Assembly: GCA_044353505.1 (NCBI GenBank)
Contig: JBILBU010000013.1
Location: 1-51,014 of the forward strand
Reading direction: 5' to 3'
DNA: 51,014 bases
DNA from: Pollutibacter sp044353505
GTDB taxonomy: Bacteria; Bacteroidota; Bacteroidia; Chitinophagales; Chitinophagaceae
The notes below the pieces were generated by a model. It worked only from the letters and a program-made list of their open reading frames with translations. It was not told the origin of the DNA and did no database searches. The position numbers and the translations under genes are program-made. Shown here one piece after another: positions 32,978 to 42,348 of this stretch (positions are counted from its first letter, which is position 1; each line of letters begins with the position of its first letter).

Positions 32978-33781
32978 ATGAAAGCAACAATTCTCGGTGC
33001 GGGAAATATTGGAATGGCATTAGCAGAAGGCCTTGTGCAAAGTGGCACATGCAAAAAACAGGAGATTACACTCACCAAACGAAATCCCAAAACACTTGCG
33101 GAGCTTCAAAAAGCTGGATACAAGACAACCACTTCAAATTCCGATGCAATAAAAGATGCAGACACCATTTTTGTTTGCGTTCTGCCACAACAATTAAATG
33201 AACTTCTTCAGGAAATCAGTGCTGCCATCAATCCAAAAAAACAGCTTGTTGTGTCTGTTGTTACCGGAGCACACACCAATGTATTTAAAAATCTCCTTGG
33301 CGCAAATGTGCGCATTATCAGGGCCATGCCCAACACCGCAATGAAAGTGAGACAGAGCATGACCTGTCTTTCATCCGCAAATGCAACCCAAAAAGATATT
33401 GGGATGGTGCAATCCCTGTTTAATACAATGGGACAAAGCATTATCATCGAAGAACAAATGATGAGTGCCGCTACAGCACTATGCGCTTGCGGAATCGCAT
33501 TTTTCCTCAGAACAATCCGGGCCGCCTCACAAGGTGGTGTGGAAATTGGTTTTCATGCAGGAGATGCATTGAAAATTGCTGCACAAACCGCACTTGGAGC
33601 AGCAAGCTTACTGACAGAAAACAAAAGCCACCCAGAACAGGAAATTGACAAGGTAACATCACCTAAGGGATGTACAATAGCTGGACTGAACGAAATGGAA
33701 TATCAAGGACTAAGCTCTTCAATGATCAAGGGAATTAAATTATCAGCAGATATGGCAAACGAACTTTATAAAGAATCATGA
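32978..33781 (+). CDS. proC: Pyrroline-5-carboxylate reductase
   Basis: A 267-residue NAD(P)H reductase making proline from pyrroline-5-carboxylate. The dinucleotide loop GAGNIGMALAEG opens the protein; VSVVTGAH, RAMPNTAM and a C-terminal SPKGCTIAGLNEME block follow the family pattern. It sits inside the arginine operon, overlapping argD by 4 bp (ATGA). Known Bacteroidota arginine operons often include proC. This could link proline to arginine supply, or let a paralogue act on an acylated intermediate; the sequence looks like a normal ProC. Confidence 0.93.
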   Translation: MKATILGAGNIGMALAEGLVQSGTCKKQEITLTKRNPKTLAELQKAGYKTTTSNSDAIKDADTIFVCVLPQQLNELLQEISAAINPKKQLVVSVVTGAHTNVFKNLLGANVRIIRAMPNTAMKVRQSMTCLSSANATQKDIGMVQSLFNTMGQSIIIEEQMMSAATALCACGIAFFLRTIRAASQGGVEIGFHAGDALKIAAQTALGAASLLTENKSHPEQEIDKVTSPKGCTIAGLNEMEYQGLSSSMIKGIKLSADMANELYKES

Positions 33782-34920
33782 AGCTTTTCGACGTATACCC
33801 CATAAACGACATCAACATAACCCGGGCACTTGGTTCGAGGGTATGGGATAATAATGGCAAAGAATATATGGACCTTTATGGTGGCCATGCAGTGATTAGC
33901 ATTGGCCATTGTCACCCTCATTGGGTAAATAGAATCAAGGAGCAGCTAGACAAAATCGCATTCTACTCCAATTCAATCAAAATACCCCTCCAGGAAGAAT
34001 TAGCAGCAACATTAGGAGAGGTTTCAGGCAAAAAAGAATTCGAGCTTTTTCTGTGTAACTCTGGAGCAGAAGCAAATGAAAATGCGCTTAAGCTTGCTTC
34101 ATTCCATACTGGAAGAAAAAAGATCATCGCTTTCAAAAAAGCATTTCATGGTAGAACATCTCTTGCAGTTGCTGCAACAGACAATCCAGCCATCATAGCT
34201 CCGGTAAATGAAACCGACAACATCAGTTTCCTTCCTTTTAACGACAGCGATTCACTTCGTGCTCACTTCAAATTGGAAGGAAACCAAATAGCGGCAGTTA
34301 TCGTAGAAGGAATTCAAGGCGTTGGTGGAATCAATGTTGCCAGTGACAACTTTTTACAAACAATCAGGGCCTGTTGTGATGAATATGGCGCAGTGTATAT
34401 TGCCGACAGTGTACAATGCGGATATGGAAGATCAGGTATTTTTTTCAGTCATGATGCTGCAGGCGTAGAAGCAGATATTTACTCAATGGCAAAGGGCATG
34501 GGAAATGGATTTCCAATCGGAGGAATCATTATCTCACCAAAGATCAAGGCAAAACACTTTATGCTGGGGACCACATTTGGAGGAAACCATCTTGCCTGTG
34601 CTGCTGGGTTGGCCGTATTGGAAGTAATACGCAATGAATCTTTAATGCCCAATGCATTGGCTGTTGGAAACTACCTTCAACAGGAACTGAGATCCATACC
34701 AGAAATTAGTGGCGTAAGAGGCAGTGGCCTGATGATTGGATTTGATGTTTCTGAAACCCATAAAAACCTAAAAAAAGACCTGCTTTTCAAGCATAATATA
34801 TTTACGGGTGAGGCAAAGCCCAACGTAATCAGGCTATTGCCATCACTGGCATTGAGCATGGAAGATGCCTCGCTGTTTATTTCTTCGTTAAAAAAGGCAA
34901 TTGAGCAATACCAACCATAA
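33778..34920 (+). CDS. argD: N-acylornithine aminotransferase
   Basis: A 380-residue class III PLP aminotransferase converting acylglutamate semialdehyde to acylornithine. The PLP lysine is Lys239 in SMAKGMGNGFPIGG, with the phosphate-binding NSGAEANE (94-101), KAFHGR (121-126) and Asp210. The usual DEVQTG motif is DSVQCG here. It overlaps proC by 4 bp at ATGA and runs to 7 bp before argF'. The operon position supports the biosynthetic role; the substrate acyl group is unproven. Confidence 0.93.
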   Translation: MKLFDVYPINDINITRALGSRVWDNNGKEYMDLYGGHAVISIGHCHPHWVNRIKEQLDKIAFYSNSIKIPLQEELAATLGEVSGKKEFELFLCNSGAEANENALKLASFHTGRKKIIAFKKAFHGRTSLAVAATDNPAIIAPVNETDNISFLPFNDSDSLRAHFKLEGNQIAAVIVEGIQGVGGINVASDNFLQTIRACCDEYGAVYIADSVQCGYGRSGIFFSHDAAGVEADIYSMAKGMGNGFPIGGIIISPKIKAKHFMLGTTFGGNHLACAAGLAVLEVIRNESLMPNALAVGNYLQQELRSIPEISGVRGSGLMIGFDVSETHKNLKKDLLFKHNIFTGEAKPNVIRLLPSLALSMEDASLFISSLKKAIEQYQP

Positions 34921-34927
34921 GACCCTC

Positions 34928-35896
34928 ATGAAACAATTCATCTCCGCCCATGATGTCTTAGACATCCCGGAACTGATTACCAACGCATTGAATTACAAGG
35001 CCAATCCCAGACAAGACGAATTGCTTGGGAAACAAAAACGTATTGGCTGCCTATTTCTCAACCCAAGTATGCGCACCAGACTAAGCACCCAGGTTGCAGC
35101 ACAACAGCTGGGCATGGAAATTGTAATCTTCAATGTTGGAAGTGAAGGATGGGCACTTGAATTCGAAGACGGAGCAATCATGAATGGCACCACGAGTGAG
35201 CATGTCAAAGATGCAGCGCCTATCATGGGAAATTATTTTGATATCCTTGCGGTGCGTTCGTTTCCAAAACTAGAAGACAGAGACGTTGATTATTCAGACC
35301 ACATCATCAAACAATTTATCAAGTATGCAGGCGTTCCTGTACTTAGTTTGGAAAGTGCTACGCTTCACCCATTGCAAAGCCTGGCAGACTTAATCACCAT
35401 AAAGGAATCCATCATTGAACAAAAAATTACAGACAGGAAACCTAAGATAGTAATGACATGGGCACCTCACGTTAAAGCCCTTCCCCAGTGCGTTGCAAAC
35501 AGTTTTGCCCAATGGGTAAATGCTTGGGGAGAAGCTGATTTCGTGATAGCCCATCCAGAAGGATACCACCTTGAGGAAGAGTATACTGCCGGAGCAACCA
35601 TCACGCACAATCAAGAAGAGGCGCTTACTCATGCCGACTTCATCTATGTAAAAAACTGGAGTTCTTATTCAGATTACGGAAAAGTTCTTTGCAATGACAA
35701 CAGTTGGATGCTCAATAACCAAAAGCTTCAACTCACCAACAATGCCAAGGTGATGCACTGTCTCCCTGTAAGAAGAAACGTTGAGCTCTCAGATGAGATA
35801 CTTGATGGCCCAAACAGCTTGGTTACCAAACTTGCATCAAACAGGGTATGGGCAGCACAATCTGTAATTGCTGAGATGCTAAAATCAACCCGTTAA
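34928..35896 (+). CDS. argF': N-acylornithine carbamoyltransferase (ArgF'-type; probably N-succinylornithine)
   Basis: A 322-residue transcarbamylase of the acylated-ornithine branch. The carbamoyl-phosphate motif is SMRTR (47-51) instead of the usual STRTR; TWAPH, HPLQSLADL and HCLPVRRN are also present. It aligns along its length with what I recall of the Bacteroides fragilis N-succinylornithine enzyme. At the specificity position (Pro90 in B. fragilis, Glu92 in the Xanthomonas N-acetylornithine enzyme) it has Ser90, just before Glu91-His92. Published Glu92Ser replacement shifts the Xanthomonas enzyme to succinylornithine. The ATG at 34928 is chosen; the frame extends back to a TTG inside argD. 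Confidence 0.9.
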   Translation: MKQFISAHDVLDIPELITNALNYKANPRQDELLGKQKRIGCLFLNPSMRTRLSTQVAAQQLGMEIVIFNVGSEGWALEFEDGAIMNGTTSEHVKDAAPIMGNYFDILAVRSFPKLEDRDVDYSDHIIKQFIKYAGVPVLSLESATLHPLQSLADLITIKESIIEQKITDRKPKIVMTWAPHVKALPQCVANSFAQWVNAWGEADFVIAHPEGYHLEEEYTAGATITHNQEEALTHADFIYVKNWSSYSDYGKVLCNDNSWMLNNQKLQLTNNAKVMHCLPVRRNVELSDEILDGPNSLVTKLASNRVWAAQSVIAEMLKSTR

Positions 35897-35959
35897 AACA
35901 GTGACTGACATAATAACCATGTATTGCATAATTGAAAACAACATCATAGATAAACAACA

Positions 35960-36745
35960 TTGACCCAAGAACCACTATACATCATCAAGGTAGGCGGCAA
36001 CATCATTGACAATGATGAGAAGCTAAGTTCATTCCTCACTGCCTTCGCGGCACTGAAAGGAAGAAAAATTCTTGTGCATGGTGGTGGCAAACTGGCCACC
36101 AAACTCGCAAACGACCTTTCCGTACCCCAGCAAATGGTGGATGGAAGAAGAATCACTGATGGAGAGACCCTGAACATCGTGACCATGGTATATGCGGGAC
36201 TGATCAACAAACAACTTGTAGCGAGGTTAAACGCACTGCAATCCAAATCAATAGGACTCAGTGGTGCTGATGCACATATGATTACTGCTCACAAAAGAAA
36301 TCATCCAACAATAGACTTTGGATTTGTTGGAGATGTTGATCAAGTGGATGCCCAATTCTTGCTGTCGCTCATTGAACAAGGCCTCAATGTAATCATTGCG
36401 CCCATCACCCAAGACAAGCATGGCCAACTGCTTAACACCAATGCAGATACCATCGCACAAGAAGTTGCAAAAGCCATCGCCAAACACACCCCTACCATAC
36501 TCATCTACTCTTTTGAAAAAAAGGGAGTGATGTTGGATGTAAACGATGATACTTCTGTAATACCAGCCATCAATGCCGAACGCTTTGAAAAACTAAAAAG
36601 CGAAAAAGCGATTTTTGAGGGAATGATTCCGAAACTGGAAAATGCCCTTGAAGCAGTAACCGCTGGTGTACAAAAAGTAATTATTGGTGATGCCACCGCA
36701 CTTAAATCACTGGTAGAGGGAAAAAGCGGAACAACAATTTACTAA
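35960..36745 (+). CDS. argB: N-acylglutamate kinase
   Basis: A 261-residue amino-acid kinase phosphorylating N-acylglutamate. Lys10 in IIKVGGN and HGGGK (40-44) form the phosphate site, followed by VDGRRITD, LSGADAHMI and NTNADTIAQE (acyl-amino-acid and Mg-ATP sites). It begins with TTG at 35960; no ATG lies in frame before the first strand. The 63-bp gap after argF' is the largest in the operon. No N-terminal extension linked to hexameric, arginine-inhibited kinases is seen, so feedback control may lie elsewhere. Confidence 0.94.
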   Translation: MTQEPLYIIKVGGNIIDNDEKLSSFLTAFAALKGRKILVHGGGKLATKLANDLSVPQQMVDGRRITDGETLNIVTMVYAGLINKQLVARLNALQSKSIGLSGADAHMITAHKRNHPTIDFGFVGDVDQVDAQFLLSLIEQGLNVIIAPITQDKHGQLLNTNADTIAQEVAKAIAKHTPTILIYSFEKKGVMLDVNDDTSVIPAINAERFEKLKSEKAIFEGMIPKLENALEAVTAGVQKVIIGDATALKSLVEGKSGTTIY

Positions 36746-36753
36746 ACACTTAT

Positions 36754-37863
36754 ATGATGCCAGATATAACCAAGTACACACAAGATGCCATTACACTGCT
36801 AAAAAAAATGATCTCTATCCCTTCCTTCAGCAAGGAAGAAAAAGATGTAGCAGATGCAATAGAACTTTTCATCAGGTCTAAAGGCGTTGAAACAAAGCGA
36901 CTGCTCAATAACATATATGCCCTCAATAGGCACTTTGATCCAATAAAGCCAAGCATATTCCTCAATTCTCATCACGATACCGTAAAGCCTGCAACGGGGT
37001 ACAACACGAACCCATTTGTTCCTACTGAAATAGAGGGGAAACTCATTGGGTTGGGCAGCAACGATGCAGGGGGGCCACTGGTTTCGTTGATCTCGACATT
37101 CTTGTATTTCAATGACAGAACCGACCTGCCCTTCAACGTGATTATCTCTGCTACCGCCGAGGAAGAAATTTCTGGAAGCAATGGTGTAGAGCTCTTATTA
37201 AACGACACATCATTCATTAAAGAGTTGAGAGGAAGTACCATCATTGGTGCATTGGTTGGAGAGCCCACAAAAATGCAAATGGCTGTTGCCGAAAGAGGCC
37301 TGCTCGTAATTGATGCAGCCACACATGGCAAGGCAGGACATGCTGCAAGAGGAGAAGGCATCAATGCACTCAATATCGCAGTGAAGGATATCACAGAAAT
37401 CAATTCCATGGTATTTGATAGGGTATCGCCACTTACGGGAAAGACAACGACCAATGTTACCGTGATTGAAACAGAAAACAAGGCACATAATGTTGTTCCT
37501 TCAATATGCCACTTTGTAATTGATGTAAGGGTCAATGAACTCTACACATTCGATGAGATGTTGGCAACCCTGCGCAGCAAATTAACTTGTGATCTCAACC
37601 CAAGAAATTCGCGTCTTCGCTCAACCATGATTCCAATGGATCACCCCATTGTAATGGCCGGAAAAAAACTTGGCCTGCCACATTATGGATCTCCAACAAC
37701 AAGCGATAAAGCACTGATGTATTTCCCGGCATTGAAAATCGGACCTGGAGATTCAGCACGAAGCCATACTGCAAATGAATATATTTACCCTCATGAAATT
37801 GAACAGGGGATAGCAGGCTACATCGAACTGCTGGAAGAAACCAAATCATTCCTCTTACCCTAA
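36754..37863 (+). CDS. argE: M20-family N-acyl-citrulline/ornithine deacylase (ArgE-like)
   Basis: A 369-residue zinc amidohydrolase. Metal and catalytic residues appear in order: His-x-Asp in HHDTVKP, Asp in GSNDAGG, Glu-Glu in TAEEEIS, Glu in GEPTKM, and a late His in RSHTANEYI. A dimerisation domain (GKAGHAARGEG region) lies in the middle. Because the operon has an acylornithine carbamoyltransferase, the substrate is expected to be acyl-citrulline rather than acetylornithine. It lies 8 bp after argB and 19 bp before argH. Confidence 0.9.
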   Translation: MMPDITKYTQDAITLLKKMISIPSFSKEEKDVADAIELFIRSKGVETKRLLNNIYALNRHFDPIKPSIFLNSHHDTVKPATGYNTNPFVPTEIEGKLIGLGSNDAGGPLVSLISTFLYFNDRTDLPFNVIISATAEEEISGSNGVELLLNDTSFIKELRGSTIIGALVGEPTKMQMAVAERGLLVIDAATHGKAGHAARGEGINALNIAVKDITEINSMVFDRVSPLTGKTTTNVTVIETENKAHNVVPSICHFVIDVRVNELYTFDEMLATLRSKLTCDLNPRNSRLRSTMIPMDHPIVMAGKKLGLPHYGSPTTSDKALMYFPALKIGPGDSARSHTANEYIYPHEIEQGIAGYIELLEETKSFLLP

Positions 37864-37882
37864 GATTGATAAATAATTAAGC

Positions 37883-39187
37883 ATGAAACTCTGGAGCAAA
37901 GAAAAAACTAGTACTGCTGAGCAAATTGAACAATTTACTGTTGGCAACGACCGCAACTTCGATATCATGATGGCAGGGTTTGATGTGGAAGGTTCAATTG
38001 CACATGTTACCATGCTTGGAGAACAGGGTTTGATGACAAAGGAACTTTCAGAAAAAGCGATTTCCGGACTTCAGAAGATCAAAGAAGAAATCAATGCAGG
38101 TCATTTCACCATCGATGCTGGCGCGGAGGATATCCATTCACAAATCGAATGGATGCTCACACAGAGAATCGGCGAAGCAGGCAAAATGATTCATACCGGT
38201 AGAAGCAGAAATGACCAAGTTGCATTGGATATTAAACTTTTTCTTAGGTCTTCGCTACAAGGATTGAGGACTGAGATGCTGGACCTATTTGATCTCCTCC
38301 AAAGGAAAAGTGAAGAGCATAAACAAACACTGATTCCAGGATATACCCACTTTCAAATCGCAATGCCTTCATCAATAGGCCTCTGGCTTGGAGCCTATGC
38401 AGAAAGCCTAGTTGATGATATGGAATTTATTGCTGCGGCATACAGGGTCACAGATAAGAATCCTCTTGGAAGTGGCGCTGGATATGGCTCATCATTCCCT
38501 TTGAATAGATCACGCACAACAGCATTGCTCAATTTCCATACCCTTAACTACAACTCGGTATACGCACAGATGAGTAGGGGTAAGACAGAAAAATTGGTAT
38601 CAAGTGCAATTGCTTCAGTTGCCTCTACACTAAGCAAACTATCCATGGATTGCTGCTTGTTCATGAACCAAAATTTTGCATTCATCAGTTTCCCTGATGA
38701 GTTAACAACTGGAAGCAGTATCATGCCTCACAAAAAAAATCCTGATGTGTTTGAATTAATCAGGGCAAAATGCAACAGAATACAATCCGTTCCAAATGAG
38801 CTCACCTTGCTCACCAACAACCTGCCTTCGGGGTACCATCGTGACATGCAGCTAACCAAAGAAATCCTGTTTCCTGCAATTGAACAACTGAGCGATTGCT
38901 TATCCATGATGAAATTGATGCTCAATGCAATGATGGTCAGACCCCATATTCTTGAAGAAGAAAAATATAAATATATCTTCAGCGTGGAGGCGGTAAATGA
39001 ATTGGTAAATAAAGGAATTCCCTTCAGGGATGCCTATGCAGAAGTTGGCAATCGCATTGACGCTGGAGGTTTTAGCTTTGATGCTACACAAAAATTACAC
39101 CATACCCACGAGGGAAGTATAGGAAATCTCTGCAACGAAAATATCAAAGAAGAAATGCGAAAGGTGGCTAACTTTACTTCCATCTAA
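37883..39187 (+). CDS. argH: Argininosuccinate lyase
   Basis: A 434-residue lyase of the fumarase/aspartase superfamily that splits argininosuccinate to arginine and fumarate. The signature GSSIMPHKKNPD (about 273-284) holds the catalytic serine loop; HTGRSRNDQVA and TPGYTHFQ-like (IPGYTHFQ) blocks are present. It is the last gene of the arginine operon. Its 3' end overlaps the convergent gldD gene by 14 bp, leaving no room for a separate terminator. Confidence 0.95.
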   Translation: MKLWSKEKTSTAEQIEQFTVGNDRNFDIMMAGFDVEGSIAHVTMLGEQGLMTKELSEKAISGLQKIKEEINAGHFTIDAGAEDIHSQIEWMLTQRIGEAGKMIHTGRSRNDQVALDIKLFLRSSLQGLRTEMLDLFDLLQRKSEEHKQTLIPGYTHFQIAMPSSIGLWLGAYAESLVDDMEFIAAAYRVTDKNPLGSGAGYGSSFPLNRSRTTALLNFHTLNYNSVYAQMSRGKTEKLVSSAIASVASTLSKLSMDCCLFMNQNFAFISFPDELTTGSSIMPHKKNPDVFELIRAKCNRIQSVPNELTLLTNNLPSGYHRDMQLTKEILFPAIEQLSDCLSMMKLMLNAMMVRPHILEEEKYKYIFSVEAVNELVNKGIPFRDAYAEVGNRIDAGGFSFDATQKLHHTHEGSIGNLCNENIKEEMRKVANFTSI

Positions 39188-39812
39188 ATGTCTTGATCAA
39201 ATGCCTCATGTCCGTTTCGATAAAATCACTGACCATAGAGAGTGAATCAGCATTTGGAGAAGCATCAAAATACAGCGCGCCCCTAAGAAAATGTTTGACC
39301 CCATCTGTGAGATAGAACTGCCGGGAAGTTGCAGCCTCACCGCCTACATAAAAATAAACACCTGAAGACCCATAGTCTGAAACAAACGGCGAGTCAACAA
39401 TTGCGCTTGCCTTGATGGTATGCTTGTAGGTCATTTTATATGCCTCTTCTCTTAAATCTTCAAAAGAGTTTACTACTACGGAATCCTTGTAGCCAGCGTT
39501 GGTTTTGAGTTTGTAAATAGACTTGCCGCCAATGGATTTATAGCTCAGATAAATTCGCCCCTTAAACTGATCAACATCTACGTTTATCCAATAGGGAGTA
39601 TTCCCTATTGTGTCTTCCTGCGCTGAGATGCGCGCATAGCTAGGGTATTCAAAGGCGTATGGATATCCTGGCTCATTAAACAGTTGATAGGTTCTTTGTG
39701 GGAGCTCGATGTTGAAGTAAGCCCTTGGCTTAGGGGTAAAATTACTGTTGCAAGAAGCAAGATTAACAACAAGCACTACAAAAAACAATCCAACTACAAT
39801 TGATCTCATCAT
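39174..39812 (-). CDS. gldD: Gliding-motility lipoprotein GldD
   Basis: A 212-residue lipoprotein with a signal peptide and lipobox ending LASC (Cys21). The opening of the mature part, KPRAYFNIELPQRTYQLF, and its place just after gldE fit GldD, which is essential for gliding and type IX secretion in Flavobacterium johnsoniae. The residues after Cys21 (NSNFTPK) lack the acidic lipoprotein export signal, so it should face the periplasm. It starts 4 bp after gldE and overlaps the end of argH. Confidence 0.92.
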   Translation of the reverse strand: MMRSIVVGLFFVVLVVNLASCNSNFTPKPRAYFNIELPQRTYQLFNEPGYPYAFEYPSYARISAQEDTIGNTPYWINVDVDQFKGRIYLSYKSIGGKSIYKLKTNAGYKDSVVVNSFEDLREEAYKMTYKHTIKASAIVDSPFVSDYGSSGVYFYVGGEAATSRQFYLTDGVKHFLRGALYFDASPNADSLSMVSDFIETDMRHLIKTFRWK

Positions 39813-39816
39813 GTTA

Positions 39817-41082
39817 CTATGGCTGTGGGGCAGTGATGGTAATCTTAACTTTCTGTATTCTATTCACAAGTACTTCCACTACAGTGAAAGTGAAATCTTG
39901 GGCAACAAGCACTTGATTGACTTTAGGAATCTCTCCTGCCAGCTCGAGTACTAACCCTGCAACCGTTTCACTATCTCCTCTAAAACCATCAAAGATTCGG
40001 CCAGGCAGGTGCATGATCTTGCACGCTTCATTGATCATCATCTTCCCCTCAAAAATATAGTTAAACTCATCGATGCGAATATTAACCGACTCCTCATCAT
40101 CATATTCATCCCTTATCTCACCAATGATTTCCTCCAATATATCTTCCATGGTTATTACACCATCAGTGCCCCCAAATTCATCCACTACAATTGCAAAGTG
40201 TGTTCTCTTTGCTTGAAACTCTTTCAGCAAATCTTCAACCAACATTTGCTCATGAATGAAAAAAGCAGGACGCAACAATTGCTTCCACTCAAAATCATCG
40301 CCTTTGTCAAGGTGAGGCAAAAGGTCTTTCGAATGAATCATACCATTGATGGTATCTAAGCTGTCTGTATACACTGGAAATCTTGAGTATTGCTGATCGG
40401 CGACGCGTTTTTTTAATTCACTAAAACTGATCGTGGCATCAATACCTTGAACATCAAGCCTACTGCGCATGGCCCTTCTTACTGTTACATTACCAAACTG
40501 TGCAATGCCTTTTAAAATATTTTTTTCTTCCTCTGTTGTGCCATCTTTTGTTCCTAGTCCAATGGCCTGATCAATTTGTTCTAGACGGGAAGTCATGTCA
40601 TTGCTGCCCCTCAAAGGCTTTTCAATTCTTTCAGTAATTGCAGCCATCCATCCTCCAGGTATTGAAAACATTTTAAAATTTACCCACACAAAAAAAGAAG
40701 AATAGTACGCAAACCTGATATAATTATTTGAAGCCCATACTTTTGGCAACAGCTCTCCAAAAAGAATCAATACAAAAATCGCAAGTACAAGACGCAATAA
40801 GAAAAGTAAGAGTCCGGTTACCCCAGGAAACATCTCTTCTGTTACCAAATAATTACACAACAAGACAATTAGGATCCGAAACACCATGTTGCCAACCAAC
40901 ATGGAAGACATCAATAAACGGGGTTCGCGTAAAAGTTGAAGCATTCTGTTGGACCCAGGGTATTGCCTAGACCTAAGGTTATTTAACTCCTTATACCCAA
41001 TAGAAAAAAATGCAATCTCCGCACCAGAATTCATGAATAGCATCAACAACGAAATCAATAACAGAATGGTGAGTACGATCAT
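39817..41082 (-). CDS. gldE: Gliding-motility protein GldE (CNNM/CBS transporter-associated family)
   Basis: A 421-residue membrane protein: an N-terminal CNNM (DUF21) domain with three to four hydrophobic segments (about 1-130), a pair of CBS domains (about 200-330) with FPVYTDSLDTINGMI and FAIVVDEFGGTDGVIT, and a CorC/HlyC C-terminal domain. This architecture is shared with hemolysin-like and Mg/Co efflux proteins, but adjacency to gldD identifies GldE. GldE is partly redundant with GldD function in published work. It is preceded by mutY (45 bp). Confidence 0.9.
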   Translation of the reverse strand: MIVLTILLLISLLMLFMNSGAEIAFFSIGYKELNNLRSRQYPGSNRMLQLLREPRLLMSSMLVGNMVFRILIVLLCNYLVTEEMFPGVTGLLLFLLRLVLAIFVLILFGELLPKVWASNNYIRFAYYSSFFVWVNFKMFSIPGGWMAAITERIEKPLRGSNDMTSRLEQIDQAIGLGTKDGTTEEEKNILKGIAQFGNVTVRRAMRSRLDVQGIDATISFSELKKRVADQQYSRFPVYTDSLDTINGMIHSKDLLPHLDKGDDFEWKQLLRPAFFIHEQMLVEDLLKEFQAKRTHFAIVVDEFGGTDGVITMEDILEEIIGEIRDEYDDEESVNIRIDEFNYIFEGKMMINEACKIMHLPGRIFDGFRGDSETVAGLVLELAGEIPKVNQVLVAQDFTFTVVEVLVNRIQKVKITITAPQP

Positions 41083-41127
41083 TGGTTCAAAAATACAGAA
41101 ATCTACACTAGCAGCATTTATTGGATG

Positions 41128-42192
41128 TTAATCTTGGTTGAGATACCTGGTGATGAGTCTAGGAAAGGCTAGTTTCTTTAATTGGGAAGGCGACTTCCAT
41201 GCATGCGTTGGGTGATTGATTTTATCTTGCAGTTGAACATGAAGAATCCGGCAGTGAATACGCTGATGGGTGAGTTGATGAACCAGTGGTTCTGAAAGTT
41301 CAATGACATCCTCTTTCGTTAGTCGATGTTTTATACCCCAAAATGAAAGCTTTCTCAGCTCCTTTTCTTCAATGGGTTCATCTGTTTCCCTCAACACAAA
41401 TTCAAAGAGGTCTTTCCAGATGCCATTTTCTATTCTCTTTCTTACCAGTTGGCTTCCCTGGTGCTCCAGCAGTAAATAATAAAAAAACCGCTCTATTGGT
41501 TTCTTCTTTTTTGCTTTGACCGGGAAATTGCCTTGCGCACCGTGTTGCATGGCATAACACTGCTTTCGAAGGGGGCAGCTTTCGCAGCTTGGATTCTTGG
41601 GCCTACACACTGTTGCGCCAAAATCCATAATGGACTGATTATAAGATGCCGGATCCAGTTTGTCAATTAGCTCACCTGCCAATACCTCAAGCTTTTTTTT
41701 GCCATTGGCCTGATCAATCGGGTCAGTAATGCCAAAGACCCTAGACAATACCCTGATCACATTTCCATCAACTACTGCCAACGGCAATCCAAAGGCAAAG
41801 GACCCAATGGCGGCGGCGGTGTATGCCCCCACGCCTTTGAGTGAAAGAAGTCCCTCAAGGGTTTGGGGGAAAAGGCCTCCTCTTTCTACACTAATTTCCC
41901 GGGCTGTCTTGATAAGGTTTCTGCATCGGGTATAGTACCCAAGTCCCTCCCACATCTTAAACACCTCATTATCAGATGCTTGTGCTAAATCAAAAACGGT
42001 TGGAAATCGATGTATGAAGCGATTGTAGTAATCCAGCCCCTGCTCTACCCGAGTCTGCTGCAGGATGATTTCGCTTAACCATATTTTGTAAGGGTCCTGG
42101 ATGCCTTTCCAGGGCATTTGCCGATCATTTATCTGATTGTTCCACTTGAGCAGCGTTTTGGAAAACCACACTTTATGTTGTTTTTCAAGCAC
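41128..42192 (-). CDS. mutY: A/G-specific adenine DNA glycosylase
   Basis: A 354-residue base-excision repair enzyme removing adenine opposite 8-oxoguanine. The helix-hairpin-helix is LKGVGAYTAAAIGS (about 105-118), with catalytic Asp in AVVDGNVIRV, Glu in EIILQQTRVEQ, and the [4Fe-4S] cysteines CRPKNPSCESCPLRKQC (Cys-x6-Cys-x2-Cys-x5-Cys). A NUDIX-like C-terminal domain follows (about 235-350). It starts 156 bp from the divergent HU-family gene and leads the mutY-gldE-gldD run. Confidence 0.95.
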   Translation of the reverse strand: MLEKQHKVWFSKTLLKWNNQINDRQMPWKGIQDPYKIWLSEIILQQTRVEQGLDYYNRFIHRFPTVFDLAQASDNEVFKMWEGLGYYTRCRNLIKTAREISVERGGLFPQTLEGLLSLKGVGAYTAAAIGSFAFGLPLAVVDGNVIRVLSRVFGITDPIDQANGKKKLEVLAGELIDKLDPASYNQSIMDFGATVCRPKNPSCESCPLRKQCYAMQHGAQGNFPVKAKKKKPIERFFYYLLLEHQGSQLVRKRIENGIWKDLFEFVLRETDEPIEEKELRKLSFWGIKHRLTKEDVIELSEPLVHQLTHQRIHCRILHVQLQDKINHPTHAWKSPSQLKKLAFPRLITRYLNQD

Positions 42193-42348
42193 TTATATTG
42201 ATTTTAATTTGGTAAAGCGGTAAAATATATGCAATTTTAGTGAATTGTATTATAATGTTCACCACAACACAAATGTGAAATGGTAAATAAAATTTAAATA
42301 CTTTTTAATATCCCCTAAAGACCCTGAACTGATTAAAATCAAATACAA

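Noticed and set aside
36972..37535. 187-residue minus-strand ORF opposite argE
   Set aside because: argE carries all metal motifs and fits the operon; the antisense frame is a by-product of its codon use.
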